From Bacteroidota bacterium (GTDB taxonomy: Bacteria; Bacteroidota; Bacteroidia; B-17B0; Aurantibacillaceae): a stretch of 64,000 nucleotides of DNA. Of this stretch, positions 44,909 to 53,255 are shown piece by piece. Position 1 is the first letter of the stretch; each line of letters starts with the position of its first letter. The position numbers and the translations under genes are program-made. The DNA lies in NCBI GenBank assembly GCA_017303905.1, contig JAFLBH010000003.1, positions 1 to 64,000 on the forward strand, in the 5' to 3' direction. The notes below the pieces were generated by a model. It did not search any database and had not been told where the DNA came from. It saw only the letters and a list, made by a program, of their open reading frames with translations.

Positions 44909-47635
44909 ATGAAAAAATACTTACTCATATTCTTCCTGATTTTTTCGAAATCATTCTTTTCGCAGAATGGTTTTACAAGTTATTCCACATCCATTCCTTC
45001 GTCTTCCTCGTTACCATCAAGATGCATTTACGAGGATAATTCCGGTAAAGTTTGGATGGGATATCAGGCTTCATTGTCTGCCTCAGTTATAGTTTCTGTT
45101 TATAATACAACTACAACAACCTGGACTATCTATAACAAAACAAACACTCCAAGTCTACCGGCACCAATTTCTGTGAATTGTTTTAAAGAAGATAATTTGG
45201 GAAATATGTGGATTGGCACTACGAGAGGTCTGGTAAAATTTGACGGTACTAATTTTACGAATTATACAATTGTGAATGGTTTACCGGATACAGTTATTTA
45301 TTCGTTAGAATTTAACAGTAACATGTTATTTATCGGAACGAATCGTGGTTTATCCAGATTTGACGGCACCAACTTCACAAATTACAATATCTCGAATGGC
45401 TTGTTTCCTACAAATTCAGTTTGGAGTTTACGCGCAGAAAATCCCAATACAATTTGGGCTTGTAACTCCAATAGCATCGTGCAGTTTACGTATAATCCTA
45501 CATTCACTTCAACGGGTTTTACCACTGCTGTTTCTACAATTACAACAGGTATTAATTTTTCTAATCTTTATATCGATAGCAATGGTGACAAATGGCTAAC
45601 AAGCAGCTATGGCCCAACGAAATTCAGCGGAGGGATTTTCTCCTACTTCAAAGACTTGTATCCCGACAATAATTATAATGGTTATGGCCAAGGAGGCTTA
45701 TGTAAAGGTCCAAATGGTGGAGTAATGTATATCGGAGAAAACGCACTAAGTCATGCTTTTTTGGTTGAATTATTACCCGGCAACCGTATAAATTATTTTC
45801 ACCCTAAAAAAGGAACTAATTTACGAGGTTCACTATTTACAAATGCTTCCGGTAAAATTTTAATTGCATCCCTGCAATCTACCATGTTATATCAAGGAAT
45901 CATTCATTTTATCAATTTTGATGAAACACTTTATTCGGAATTAGAAGCGTTCAGGAATAATGATTTTATCATTAATCAACATAACGCCAAAAATCTTGAC
46001 ATCAATCAGGTAAAAGCAAAGATTATGAATCGCGGCGACATGCATTGGGACGTTACTGCAGGGAGTCCTATGTATGAAGTACCAAAAGGCAGTGGCGTAC
46101 ATTCTGGTTTGTGCAATTCATTTTGGATTGGTGGTTTAGATGCATCGAATCAGCTCCACTTAGCAGCTCAAAGATACAGAATGAAAGGTTGCGATTTTTG
46201 GCCTGGGGCATTGGACACGCTTAACGGTGAAGCCGACACCTTAAACGCGTTTAATTACGATCATATCTGGAAGGTAAGTTATACCGATATCAATAATTTC
46301 ATTACCCAATTTAATTTGGGTAATGTTCCGCTTAGCTACACACCGACTCCCGACATGGTGAACTGGCCCGCTCACGGAACAGGAAACAAAGCCAAAAACT
46401 TAGCCCCCTTTGTGGATGTAAATGGTGACGGTATTTATAACTGGAAACACGGTGACTATCCTAAAATCAAAGGCGACCAAGCCCTCTATTTTATATTCAA
46501 TGATAAATTGGGCAATCATACAGAGAGCGGAGGTTTACCATTGGGTGTTGAAATCCATTGCATGGCATATGCCTATGGTTGTCCGAACATTATCAATGGC
46601 CGCAACGAATTAGCTTATACTACTTTTTACGATTATAAAATTTTTAACCGGAGCAACAATAACTATCACGAGATGTACATTTTAAATTGGAGTGATCCGG
46701 ATTTGGGGAATTATGTTGATGATTATGTTGGTTGCAGCGTACATGATAATTTGGGATTTGTTTATAATGCAGACACACTGGATGAAACCTATGGTGGTGC
46801 ATACGGCTATCAAAAATTCACCCCTGCAACCGGACATATTGTATTAAATGGTCCATTGGCAACTGCCGGAGATTTGATTGATAATGATCACGACAGTATC
46901 ATTGATGAACCCGGAGAAAAATGCTTGATGAGCGCCTTTACTCATTCTACAGGTGGTATTTACCAATTTCCGCCTAATCATTTAAAGTATCCATACAGGT
47001 ATCATAATTACATGGAGGGTCGCTGGTATGATAGTACAAATTTCACTTGCGGAGGTAATGCCTACGGCGGAACAACACCAACTAAATTTGTTTTCCCATG
47101 GATGAATTACCAAAACAATCCGTGTGCGGGCAACTGGTCAGAATCCAGTGCTGGCAATTGGCCATCTGATCGCACTTATCATATAAGCAGCGGTCCTTTT
47201 AATTTACCGTCCAAAGGACAAACTGAATTTGAATTGGCTTTGGTTTGGTCGGTGGATAGCGCTGCAACCAGCAACAGAAACATTGCCAGTGTAAACAAAC
47301 TGATTCAGGATGCGCGTAAAGTAAAAAGCTTTTATAGTGGCGCGATTCCAAACTGTTTACAAAAAGTAAACATCAAGGAAAATGAAAGCATCAAACACTT
47401 GATTGATTTGTATCCGAATCCTGCTCAAACTTATATACAAATCAAAAGCGATATTGAGTTTGGAAAATGTACTTACAACATAACAGATGTATTGGGAAGA
47501 AACATAAAAAGTGGTCAACTCAATAGTTTAAGTCAAAGTATCATACATATCAACGAACTCAACGCCGGTGTATACTTTTTGAACATTAACTTTAACAGCA
47601 ATGAGATTGTAGTGAAAAAGTTTGTGAAACAATAA
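44909..47635 (+). CDS. Secreted propeller protein with T9SS type-A sorting domain, tandem paralog 2
   Basis: A 908-residue paralog starting 10 nt after paralog 1, so probably co-transcribed. It has the same order: signal peptide, propeller (GNMWIGTTRGLVKFDG, LFIGTNRGLSRFDG), middle domain (NRGDMHWDV, SFWIGGLDASNQLHLAAQ, DVNGDGIYN, YPKIKGDQALYFIFND, DNDHDSIIDE) and type-A sorting domain (LYPNPAQTYIQI, VLGRNIKSG, GVYFLNIN). Its body is closest to paralog 1, including a near-identical DNA stretch around 47198-47330. Its signal peptide DNA instead nearly matches paralog 3. Confidence 0.9.
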   Translation: MKKYLLIFFLIFSKSFFSQNGFTSYSTSIPSSSSLPSRCIYEDNSGKVWMGYQASLSASVIVSVYNTTTTTWTIYNKTNTPSLPAPISVNCFKEDNLGNMWIGTTRGLVKFDGTNFTNYTIVNGLPDTVIYSLEFNSNMLFIGTNRGLSRFDGTNFTNYNISNGLFPTNSVWSLRAENPNTIWACNSNSIVQFTYNPTFTSTGFTTAVSTITTGINFSNLYIDSNGDKWLTSSYGPTKFSGGIFSYFKDLYPDNNYNGYGQGGLCKGPNGGVMYIGENALSHAFLVELLPGNRINYFHPKKGTNLRGSLFTNASGKILIASLQSTMLYQGIIHFINFDETLYSELEAFRNNDFIINQHNAKNLDINQVKAKIMNRGDMHWDVTAGSPMYEVPKGSGVHSGLCNSFWIGGLDASNQLHLAAQRYRMKGCDFWPGALDTLNGEADTLNAFNYDHIWKVSYTDINNFITQFNLGNVPLSYTPTPDMVNWPAHGTGNKAKNLAPFVDVNGDGIYNWKHGDYPKIKGDQALYFIFNDKLGNHTESGGLPLGVEIHCMAYAYGCPNIINGRNELAYTTFYDYKIFNRSNNNYHEMYILNWSDPDLGNYVDDYVGCSVHDNLGFVYNADTLDETYGGAYGYQKFTPATGHIVLNGPLATAGDLIDNDHDSIIDEPGEKCLMSAFTHSTGGIYQFPPNHLKYPYRYHNYMEGRWYDSTNFTCGGNAYGGTTPTKFVFPWMNYQNNPCAGNWSESSAGNWPSDRTYHISSGPFNLPSKGQTEFELALVWSVDSAATSNRNIASVNKLIQDARKVKSFYSGAIPNCLQKVNIKENESIKHLIDLYPNPAQTYIQIKSDIEFGKCTYNITDVLGRNIKSGQLNSLSQSIIHINELNAGVYFLNINFNSNEIVVKKFVKQ

Positions 47636-47727
47636 AAGCTGCCACTTATTTAAAATTGTGAGCCACTTATGATTTTCGTTACCTAAAGCCTGATTTTGTT
47701 GTAATTTAGTATAAGCTTCCTCAACAC

Positions 47728-50493
47728 ATGAAAAAATCTTTATTCATATTCTTCCTGATTTTTTCGAAATCATTCTTTTCGCAAAATGGCTGGAACGCTT
47801 ATTTAGGCGGTGCCTCGTCTTCATTTCTTACCGGACCCGAAACTTGTATTGCGATTGATAAAAACGGCAACAAATGGATAGGATTTACAAGTTCGCTTGC
47901 TTCATCGCCTGCAGCTTTGGCACGCTACGATAAAATTACCGGGTTCTGGACCTATTTCAACACTGCTAATACACCTGTTATTCCCAACAATCGTATTAGC
48001 TCCATCGCATGTGATAATACGGGCAATGTGTGGGCAGGCACTTCGGCCGGATTACTGAAATACGACGGTGCCAACTGGACTTGCTATACAACGGCCAATG
48101 GATTGCCAACCAACAATATTATTTCACTAGAATGCAATGGTAATAATGTTTATATCGGAACTACAAATGGATTATCCCGCTTAAATGGCGGCGTTTTCAC
48201 CAATTACAACACTTCCAATGGTTTATTACCAAATGATACGGTTAACTGTATCAAATCACAAAGTGCTACGCAAATATGGCTGGGAAATTACAATCGAATT
48301 ATTGAAGTTAATTTTAACACAAGTTTTACCAATTCCAGTTATAACATTCACCAAATTCCTTTTGTAACAAACAAGATTAATTGCATTTTCATTGATAACC
48401 TCAGTAAAAAATGGTTGGGCACAGTCTCCAAAGGTTTGGTTGAATTTGATAATTCCAACTTTACTCTCGCCTCTTCAACATATTCTGATATCATTGGAGT
48501 AAACACACCAACAACTAATTGTCTTGATATATGCCAGGGACCTAATAACGGGCCAATGATTTATGCCACTTGTACAGCTTACGGTCCAAATACCCCCGGC
48601 AGTAACTCAACATGGTGTTTATTGGAGTTATTACCTAATACTGAATATAAGGCCTATTATGTCCCAAATAACAATTACACCATTGGCGATTTTTTAGAAA
48701 ACGATCCGAACGGTGAAATTTATATCTCCAACAAACAACTTGTTCATTTAGGCGGCTTCTTAAAATTTATGTTTTCCTTTAAACCTTCCGATTATAAAAC
48801 TACTTTTCAGGGGCCGGGACAAGGTGTAACTAATAAAAACTACAAATACCTTGACATTAATCGTGTGCGTGCCGGAATTGCAAACCGGGGCGATATGTTT
48901 TGGGACGTAGGTGGAAGTGGAAATGCTAAATACGAAGTTCCAAAAGGAAGCGGCTCAAATGCGGGATTTTGCAATTCATTTTGGATTGGCGGACTCGATG
49001 CCTCTAATCAATTACATATTTCGGCTCAAACATACAGACAAAGCGGTTGCGATTTCTGGCCCGGACCATTAGACACAGTGAATGCGCTATGTGACACGAA
49101 CACTTTTATTAATTATGATAAAATATGGAAAATCAGTTACAACGACATTAATGATTTCAGAACAAACTTTTTGAACGGCAACATTGCCAATAATACGTAT
49201 ACACCAACCATCGATATTATCACATGGCCCGCACATGGTAATGGAAAATATTCACGAAACCTTGCACCGTTTGTAGATATGAATGGAAATGGGATTTATG
49301 ACCCGTTAACAGGTGGAGATTATCCAAGAATAAAAGGCGATCAAACACTTTATTTCATTTTTAATGATGATTTCGCTCCACACACAGAAGCAAAAGGCGC
49401 GCCCATGGGTATTGAAGTACATTGCATGGCTTACGCGTATGGTTGTCCGAATTTTTTAAACGGTAAAAACGAACTAGCCTACACTACTTTTTACAACTAT
49501 CGTATCATTAACAGAAGTCATCTTAACTACCACAACGTAAAAATCGCTTTGTTTGATGATGTGGATTTAGGAAATTATCTGGATGATTACATGGGCTGCC
49601 ATGTGAGTTCCAATTTAGGTTTTTCATACAATGCCGACGGAACAGATGAAAATGTTACCGGAATCATTGGTTATGGTAATTACCCTCCCGCTACCGGAAA
49701 ATGTTTTCTAAAGGGGCCCCCGGCTCCACCGAATGACGGATTAGATAATGACAATGATGGGATGATTGACGAATTGAATGAAGAGAGCCTTTTAGATGAA
49801 TTTGTTTATTATAATCCAAATATAAATCCTAACCCAACACCTACACACCCTCCTACGGGACCCTATGAATTTTTCAATTACATGAATGCACGTTGGCGTG
49901 ACAGTTCATATTATACGTGCGGAGGAAATGGTTATGGCGGCACAACGCCAACACGTTTCTTATATCCCTGGACATTTTACAACGGCATGCCGTGCTCTAT
50001 CTGGTCGGATAATGTAAATCCAAAAGGCGACCGTAGAAATATGATGGCAACAGGTGCTTTTAATCTAAATTCAAAATCTGAAGTTGAATTTGAATTTGCT
50101 AAAGTTTGGTCGGTAGATAGCACCAACGCAAATGATAATATTGGCGCGGTGAATAAATTATTGAGTGATGTACAGAAAATAAATACATTTTATAAAAGCG
50201 GGACTCAATCCACATGTCTTCCAAACATGGCAATAGGCATTAGCGAAAATCAACTTACCATATTAGAAGTTGAAGTCTATCCTAATCCAACACAAGAAAA
50301 ACTTCAAATTAAATTAGCCCGTGAAGAAAAATGTGAAATGAGTATTAAGGATGTAATGGGTAAAACGATTTTCAGTAAACGATTTGAAGGTTACTCCACC
50401 ATTATTGACGTGAAAGATTTATCACAAGGCGTCTACTTTATCCATTTACGGCAAAACGGTGCCCAAGCTGTTAAAAAAATCATTAAGCAATAG
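47728..50493 (+). CDS. Secreted propeller protein with T9SS type-A sorting domain, tandem paralog 3
   Basis: A 921-residue paralog, 92 nt after paralog 2, so it may have its own promoter. Domain order is the same: propeller (NKWIGFTSSL, GNVWAGTSAGLLKYDG, VYIGTTNGLSRLNG), middle domain (NRGDMFWDVGGSG, SFWIGGLDASNQLHISAQ, DMNGNGIYD, YPRIKGDQTLYFIFND, DNDNDGMIDELNEE) and type-A sorting domain (VYPNPTQEKLQIKL, VMGKTIFSK, GVYFIHLR). It is the most diverged of the three in the body, with extra insertions, but has almost the same signal peptide DNA as paralog 2. Confidence 0.9.
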   Translation: MKKSLFIFFLIFSKSFFSQNGWNAYLGGASSSFLTGPETCIAIDKNGNKWIGFTSSLASSPAALARYDKITGFWTYFNTANTPVIPNNRISSIACDNTGNVWAGTSAGLLKYDGANWTCYTTANGLPTNNIISLECNGNNVYIGTTNGLSRLNGGVFTNYNTSNGLLPNDTVNCIKSQSATQIWLGNYNRIIEVNFNTSFTNSSYNIHQIPFVTNKINCIFIDNLSKKWLGTVSKGLVEFDNSNFTLASSTYSDIIGVNTPTTNCLDICQGPNNGPMIYATCTAYGPNTPGSNSTWCLLELLPNTEYKAYYVPNNNYTIGDFLENDPNGEIYISNKQLVHLGGFLKFMFSFKPSDYKTTFQGPGQGVTNKNYKYLDINRVRAGIANRGDMFWDVGGSGNAKYEVPKGSGSNAGFCNSFWIGGLDASNQLHISAQTYRQSGCDFWPGPLDTVNALCDTNTFINYDKIWKISYNDINDFRTNFLNGNIANNTYTPTIDIITWPAHGNGKYSRNLAPFVDMNGNGIYDPLTGGDYPRIKGDQTLYFIFNDDFAPHTEAKGAPMGIEVHCMAYAYGCPNFLNGKNELAYTTFYNYRIINRSHLNYHNVKIALFDDVDLGNYLDDYMGCHVSSNLGFSYNADGTDENVTGIIGYGNYPPATGKCFLKGPPAPPNDGLDNDNDGMIDELNEESLLDEFVYYNPNINPNPTPTHPPTGPYEFFNYMNARWRDSSYYTCGGNGYGGTTPTRFLYPWTFYNGMPCSIWSDNVNPKGDRRNMMATGAFNLNSKSEVEFEFAKVWSVDSTNANDNIGAVNKLLSDVQKINTFYKSGTQSTCLPNMAIGISENQLTILEVEVYPNPTQEKLQIKLAREEKCEMSIKDVMGKTIFSKRFEGYSTIIDVKDLSQGVYFIHLRQNGAQAVKKIIKQ

Positions 50494-50507
50494 TCCGCTT
50501 TTTATGT

Positions 50508-50530
50508 TATGTTTGATTTAAATAAATCAA
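50508..50530 (+). promoter_or_regulatory. -7 box overlapped by a perfect inverted repeat before the reductase-like gene
   Basis: TATGTTTG (50508-50515) fits TAnnTTTG. TTGATTT-AAAT-AAATCAA (50513-50530) overlaps its end and abuts the ATG at 50532, as an operator would. No clear -33 element is seen. Confidence 0.4.
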
Positions 50531-50531
50531 C

Positions 50532-51176
50532 ATGAAAAAAATTGGGATATTAGGTTCAGGTGCTGTAGCAAAAGTATTGGCAACAGGTTTTCTTAAACAT
50601 GGTTATGAAGTAATGGTTGGCAGCAGAGATGTTAGCAAATTAGCTGAATGGCAACAGAAAAATTCAAACGGAAAAACAGGAAGTTTTAAAGACACAGCGC
50701 AATTCGGAGATATAATTGTTTTAGCTGTAAAAGGAAGTGTTGCCAAAGATGTGTTAACTATGATTGGTGTCGAAAACGTGAATGGAAAAACTATTATTGA
50801 CGCAACCAACCCAATAGATGCCGCGCCTCCGGTAAACGGTGTTATTCAATTTTTCACAGATTTAAAATCATCACTGTTAGAAATTTTACAAACTGCCTAT
50901 CCCGGTGCAAATTTTGTAAAAGCCTTTAATTCGGTAGGAAGCGCCTTTATGGTTAATCCTGATTTCGGAGGAATAAAACCAAGTATGTTCATTTGCGGTA
51001 ACAATGAAACCGCGAAAAATGAAGTGAAAACCATTCTCGATAAATTTGGTTGGGAAACAGAAGATATGGGGAAAGCCGAAGCAGCCCGTGCTATTGAACC
51101 ACTCTGTATCCTTTGGTGCATACCCGGTTTCCTTGAAAATCGCTGGACACATGCCTTTAAACTCCTTAAAAAGTAA
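50532..51176 (+). CDS. NADP-binding F420-reductase-like oxidoreductase
   Basis: A 214-residue cytoplasmic protein with an N-terminal Rossmann fold: GILGSGAVAKVLATG (dinucleotide loop GxGxxA-like), GSRD at the end of strand 2 suggesting NADP preference, then IIVLAVKGSVAKDVL and TIIDATNPI. It resembles the 'NADPH-dependent F420 reductase / NAD(P)-binding' family found in many bacteria that lack F420, so the real substrate is unknown. The C-terminal part (KAFNSVGSAFMVNPDFGG, FICGNNETAK) is typical. It sits upstream of a MarR regulator and pirins, hinting at a redox or electrophile response. Confidence 0.82.
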   Translation: MKKIGILGSGAVAKVLATGFLKHGYEVMVGSRDVSKLAEWQQKNSNGKTGSFKDTAQFGDIIVLAVKGSVAKDVLTMIGVENVNGKTIIDATNPIDAAPPVNGVIQFFTDLKSSLLEILQTAYPGANFVKAFNSVGSAFMVNPDFGGIKPSMFICGNNETAKNEVKTILDKFGWETEDMGKAEAARAIEPLCILWCIPGFLENRWTHAFKLLKK

Positions 51177-51222
51177 AATTTAAATCATTTATTTTCAATA
51201 AATTATCCAATTTAACACTTTT

Positions 51223-51240
51223 TATTTGTTGTAACAAATA
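51223..51240. promoter_or_regulatory. Putative MarR operator 1 (before marR)
   Basis: TATTTGTT-GT-AACAAATA is a perfect inverted repeat with 8-bp arms. It covers the TTG (51229-51231) that stands 19 nt before TATATTTG (51251-51258), so binding would block the -33 element. A near-identical palindrome precedes the first pirin gene. Confidence 0.6.
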
Positions 51241-51258
51241 TTGTTATCACTATATTTG
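51229..51258 (+). promoter_or_regulatory. Predicted marR promoter, near-leaderless
   Basis: TTG-N19-TATATTTG matches the phylum pattern. The ATG at 51263 begins 5 nt after the -7 box, so the message would have almost no leader. Confidence 0.5.
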
Positions 51259-51262
51259 TGGT

Positions 51263-51715
51263 ATGAAAATTGAACAAGCCATAAAGCAAAGTAAGTTTGA
51301 AAGTCCGTTTCAGAAAGCTGTGATTAATATTATTTATACTGCCAACTGGTTACGCGATCAACAAACCGAACTATTCAAAAAGCACGATATATTGCCACAA
51401 CATTACAATGTACTTCGAATCGTAAATGGTAAACATCCTAAATCTGTTTCTCCCGGCGATATTAAAGAGGTAATGCTGGATAAAGGAAATGATGTAACTC
51501 GTTTGGTAGATAAATTAGTGAAGATGGATTTATTGAAACGTTCACTTTGCGAAGAAAACCGCCGGAAAATTGACATCAATCTAACTGATAAAGGTGTTAA
51601 ATTTTTAAAGGAAATAAACGAACCCATGCGCAAACAATATCTGAATATGAAAAAATTTCTGAGTGAAAAAGAAGCTGAAACACTCAGCAACCTATTGGAT
51701 AAATTACGCGATTAA
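51263..51715 (+). CDS. MarR-family transcriptional regulator
   Basis: A 150-residue winged-helix regulator. The order is typical: N-terminal dimer helices, NVLRIVNGKHPKSVSPGDIKEVM as the start of the DNA-binding domain, MLDKGNDVTRLVDKLVKMDLLKR as the recognition helix, and EENRRKIDINLTDKGVKFL as the wing. Many MarR proteins sense oxidants or phenolic compounds and are released from palindromic sites. Two matching palindromes flank this gene (51223-51240 and 51731-51746), so it probably represses itself and the downstream pirin. Confidence 0.9.
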   Translation: MKIEQAIKQSKFESPFQKAVINIIYTANWLRDQQTELFKKHDILPQHYNVLRIVNGKHPKSVSPGDIKEVMLDKGNDVTRLVDKLVKMDLLKRSLCEENRRKIDINLTDKGVKFLKEINEPMRKQYLNMKKFLSEKEAETLSNLLDKLRD

Positions 51716-51730
51716 TTTTTTTACCCTAAC

Positions 51731-51746
51731 ATTTGTTGCAACAAAT
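51731..51746. promoter_or_regulatory. Putative MarR operator 2 (before the first pirin)
   Basis: ATTTGTTGCAACAAAT is a perfect 16-bp palindrome, ten bases before the pirin ATG at 51757. It differs from the copy before marR only at the centre. Confidence 0.62.
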
Positions 51747-51756
51747 ATCTAAAACT

Positions 51757-52635
51757 ATGAAAAGAGAAGATTTTATAAAAAAAGGATTACTGGGCGCAGC
51801 TTTTACAGCGGCCTCCTCCTCTGCTCTCGCGAAATTATTTGAGAACAACAACGATGAGCTTGAGCCTCTGAATATAATTGGATTTAATCATATACCTAAC
51901 ACAAAACCGGAAATCATGTCAAATACAATCTTACACAAAGCCGATACACGTGGTCACGCTAATCACGGATGGCTTAACTCACACCACACATTTAGTTTCG
52001 CAGGTTATTACAATCCCGATCGTATGCACTTTGGTGTGTTACGTGTTTTAAATGATGATACCGTTGCTCCGGGAATGGGCTTCGGAACACATCCGCACGA
52101 TAACATGGAAATCATTTCCATTCCTCTGGAGGGAGATTTAGAACACAAAGACAGCATGGGTAACACCCAAATTATTAAGCACGGTGACATTCAGGTGATG
52201 AGTGCCGGCACAGGTATTACACACAGCGAATACAATAAAAACAAAGATTCAGAAGTGAAGTTTCTTCAAATTTGGGTTTTCCCGAATAAGAAAAACGTTA
52301 CGCCACGCTATGATCAAATTACCTTAAACGTTAATGACCGACACAATAAATTCCAACAAATACTTTCGCCTAATACAGATGATGAAGGCGTATGGATTCA
52401 TCAGGATGCATGGTTTTTCTTGGGAAAATTTGACAAAGACAAACAAACGAATTACGCCATCAAACAAAAAAATAATGGCGCCTACTTTTTCATCATCAAC
52501 GGTGAAGCCAGTATAAACGGACAATTATTAAACAAACGCGATGGCTTCGGTATTTGGAATTCCGACAAAATTGAAATTACTTCTCATTCCGACAATACGG
52601 AAATATTAGTAATGGATGTACCAATGATTAAATAA
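51757..52635 (+). CDS. Pirin family protein with N-terminal extension
   Basis: A 292-residue cupin protein. The pirin domain starts near residue 54 (MSNTILHKADTRGHANHGWL), close to E. coli YhhW, whose quercetin-dioxygenase activity is known. Metal ligands are visible in GTHPHDNME (two His), HSE and a Glu further on. The first ~30 residues (MKREDFIKKGLLGAAFTAASSS) look like a Tat-type signal in which the second Arg is Glu, so export is uncertain. The domain's own Met at 51916 is an alternative start. A TTG at 51733 lies inside the operator palindrome and is rejected. Likely controlled by the adjacent MarR protein. Confidence 0.85.
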   Translation: MKREDFIKKGLLGAAFTAASSSALAKLFENNNDELEPLNIIGFNHIPNTKPEIMSNTILHKADTRGHANHGWLNSHHTFSFAGYYNPDRMHFGVLRVLNDDTVAPGMGFGTHPHDNMEIISIPLEGDLEHKDSMGNTQIIKHGDIQVMSAGTGITHSEYNKNKDSEVKFLQIWVFPNKKNVTPRYDQITLNVNDRHNKFQQILSPNTDDEGVWIHQDAWFFLGKFDKDKQTNYAIKQKNNGAYFFIINGEASINGQLLNKRDGFGIWNSDKIEITSHSDNTEILVMDVPMIK

Positions 52636-52666
52636 ATAAATAATTAACTAATAAAAACAATACGAA

Positions 52667-53200
52667 ATGGAAACAACAAAATGGGCTTTAGACCCAATGC
52701 ACAGCGAAATTAACTTTAAAGTTAAACACATGATGATTGCCAACGTAAGTGGCAGCTTCAATAAATTTAATGTGGATGCAACTACCGAAGGTCATGATTT
52801 CACCAAAGGAAAAATCAATTTTACAGCAGAAACTTCGTCGATCGACACTAACAACGAACAACGTGACGGACATTTACGTTCGGCCGATTTTTTTGACGCT
52901 GAAAAATTCCCGCAGCTTAAATTCGAAGGCACATCCATGGAAAAGAAAAGTGACGAAGAATATAAATTAAATGGTAACTTAACCATTAAGGATGTAACAA
53001 AACCTGTTTCGTTAAATGTAAACTTTGGTGGAATTGGTAAAGATCCTTATGGAAATACCAAAGCCGGTTTTACCATTGATGGTAAAATTAACCGTAAAGA
53101 TTTCGGGTTAAACTGGAATGCAGCTTTAGAAGCAGGCGGTGTTTTGGTTGGAGAGGAATTAAAAATCCATTCCGAAATCCAAATGGCAAAAGTTCAATAA
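52667..53200 (+). CDS. YceI-family lipocalin-like protein
   Basis: A 177-residue protein of the YceI family, a lipocalin-like beta-barrel that binds isoprenoid-type lipids in solved members. It starts WALDPMHSEINFKVKHMMIANVSGSF. Then come the conserved IDTNNEQRDGHLRSADFFDAEKFP run, GNLTIKDVTKPV and a closing INRKDFGLNW...GVLVGEELKI segment. There is no signal peptide, so this copy is cytoplasmic, unlike E. coli YceI. It lies 31 nt after the first pirin and is probably co-transcribed. Confidence 0.92.
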   Translation: METTKWALDPMHSEINFKVKHMMIANVSGSFNKFNVDATTEGHDFTKGKINFTAETSSIDTNNEQRDGHLRSADFFDAEKFPQLKFEGTSMEKKSDEEYKLNGNLTIKDVTKPVSLNVNFGGIGKDPYGNTKAGFTIDGKINRKDFGLNWNAALEAGGVLVGEELKIHSEIQMAKVQ

Positions 53201-53206
53201 TTCAAT

Positions 53207-53239
53207 AACACTGCGGAGGAAAAAAACCTTCGCAGTGTT
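53207..53239 (+). other. Strong hairpin between yceI-like and second pirin genes
   Basis: AACACTGCGGAGG pairs with CCTTCGCAGTGTT (13 bp, one G-T pair) around AAAAAAA. Only a short T-run precedes and follows, so it may be a weak terminator or an mRNA-stability element that lowers expression of the downstream pirin. Confidence 0.5.
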
Positions 53240-53255
53240 TCAAAAACATTTCATC

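Noticed and set aside
42056-47660. Shared CCACTTATTT segments before propeller paralogs 1 and 3 as a common promoter
   Set aside because: The similarity is about ten AT-rich bases and no consistent promoter spacing follows.
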